Below are positions 6,042 to 6,759 of a DNA stretch of 6,759 nt, one piece after another. This DNA comes from an uncultured Lachnospiraceae bacterium (GTDB lineage Bacteria; Bacillota; Clostridia; Lachnospirales; Lachnospiraceae), in NCBI GenBank assembly GCA_905209865.1, contig CAJLUP010000096.1, positions 1-6,759 of the forward strand, written 5' to 3'. The position numbers and the translations under genes were made by a program. Under the pieces are notes generated by a model. The model was given only the letters and a program-made list of their open reading frames with translations, did no database searches and was not told where the DNA came from. Numbering within the stretch: position 1 is the first letter of the stretch; the number at the start of each line of letters is the position of its first letter.

Positions 6042-6759
6042 ATGAGAAAAAAATATGATGAAATTAGAATAGAAGATCTGGAAGTGTTTGCAAATCACGG
6101 TGTGTTTCCGGAAGAAAATGTGTTGGGACAAAAATTTCTGGTTTCGGCAGTTCTTTATACAGACACACGAAGAGCCGGGCTTGCAGATGATCTGACCGCA
6201 TCCATTCATTACGGAGAAGTGAGCGCTTTTATAGATCGCTATTTGCGGGAACATACCTTTCAGCTTTTGGAACGGGCGGCGGAAAGCCTTGCAGAAGAAC
6301 TTCTGCTGAATACGGCCGGACTTCAGAAGATCCGGCTGGAGATTAAAAAACCGTGGGCGCCTGTACGGCTTCCGCTGAAAACGGTCAGCGTTTCGATCGA
6401 GCGTGGATGGCATACGGCATATATTGCGCTTGGTTCTAACATCGGAGATAAAGAAAAATATATTGCCGATGCAGTAAAAGCATTGGATGGGATAAAAGGC
6501 TGCCGTGTTGAAAAAGTTTCTGCTCTGATTGAGACGCCTCCGTACGGAGTGACGGATCAAGATGATTTTCTGAATGGATGTCTGAAATTAAAAACACTGC
6601 TTTATCCAGAGGAACTTTTGAAAGAGTTAAACAAAATTGAAAAAGCGGCGGGCAGGGAGAGAAAGATCCACTGGGGACCGAGAACGCTTGATCTGGATAT
6701 TATTTTATATGATGATCTTGTGTGCCAGGAGGATCATTTATGTATCCCTCATGTAGAAA
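6042..6759 (+). CDS. folBK: Bifunctional dihydroneopterin aldolase / HPPK (FolB-FolK fusion), 3' end beyond window
   Basis: One open frame of 239 codons with no stop runs off the right edge. Residues 6-121 are the FolB domain: IRIEDLEVFANHGVFPEE (the E in PEEN is the expected active-site acid), LGQKFLV, ASIHYGEV, LLERAAESLAEELL, then IKKPWAPV with the lysine near 102-103 expected in catalysis. Residues 126-239 are the FolK domain: AYIALGSNIGDKEKYI, ALIETPPYGVTDQDDFLNG, LKELNKIEKAAGRER and the HPPK signature HWGPRTLDLDIILYDD (210-225). FolB cleaves dihydroneopterin to hydroxymethyl-dihydropterin and glycolaldehyde; FolK then transfers pyrophosphate from ATP, supplying FolP's substrate. Fusion allows direct hand-over and is known in several bacteria. 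About the last 30 to 50 residues of FolK are missing, judged from the usual length. This is a real gene despite a long antisense ORF over it. Confidence 0.96.
   Translation, partial: MRKKYDEIRIEDLEVFANHGVFPEENVLGQKFLVSAVLYTDTRRAGLADDLTASIHYGEVSAFIDRYLREHTFQLLERAAESLAEELLLNTAGLQKIRLEIKKPWAPVRLPLKTVSVSIERGWHTAYIALGSNIGDKEKYIADAVKALDGIKGCRVEKVSALIETPPYGVTDQDDFLNGCLKLKTLLYPEELLKELNKIEKAAGRERKIHWGPRTLDLDIILYDDLVCQEDHLCIPHVE

Noticed and set aside
5922..6560. Long minus-strand open frame of 212 codons
   Set aside because: It lies antisense to the clearly recognisable folB-folK fusion, has no ribosome binding site worth noting, and its translation is a low-complexity F/C/R-rich string with no family resemblance.
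1..6759. Mobile elements, CRISPR arrays, tRNA/rRNA genes, toxin-antitoxin or defence genes
   Set aside because: I found no transposase, integrase, spaced repeats, RNA gene sequence or defence-gene motif on either strand.

Overview
The window looks like chromosome from a low-to-mid-GC Firmicute, most likely a Lachnospiraceae-type gut Clostridium. The reasons are strong AAGGA/GGAGG ribosome binding sites, a YtrA-type GntR/ABC operon, a clostridial folate cluster with an inserted HD-domain gene, and a FolB-FolK fusion. This placement is inferred from gene content and style, not from a database search.

Layout. (1) Bases 1 to about 295 are compositionally foreign: about 63% G+C in 1-300 against about 46% in 301-600. 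On the minus strand they encode part of a degenerate GGDEF domain. The piece is joined without any visible element to the interior of an ABC permease gene, so both genes are broken there. A chimeric contig end is the simplest explanation. (2) From about 295 to 2421, on the minus strand, lies a GntR repressor / ABC ATPase / ABC-2 permease operon with overlapping genes. The permease lacks its C-terminal part because of the junction. (3) Bases 2422-2655 are a divergent regulatory region. They hold an extended -10 promoter with a GTGTA...TACAC operator for the minus-strand operon, and a TTGTGT-N17-TATGAT promoter for the plus-strand operon. (4) From 2656 to the right edge, on the plus strand, runs a folate biosynthesis operon: folC, folE, a small HD-domain gene, folP and a folB-folK fusion cut by the window end. 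A 35-nt symmetrical hairpin sits between folP and folBK.

How the genes work together. FolE converts GTP to dihydroneopterin triphosphate. FolB and FolK, fused in one protein, make hydroxymethyl-dihydropterin and its diphosphate. FolP joins that to p-aminobenzoate, and FolC adds glutamate to give dihydrofolate and then polyglutamates. The step between FolE and FolB, removal of the triphosphate, has no recognised enzyme here. The HD-domain hydrolase between folE and folP is translationally coupled to folP and is a natural candidate for it. This is the most interesting hypothesis in an otherwise conventional window. No DHFR gene, PABA synthesis gene, mobile element, CRISPR array or RNA gene is visible.
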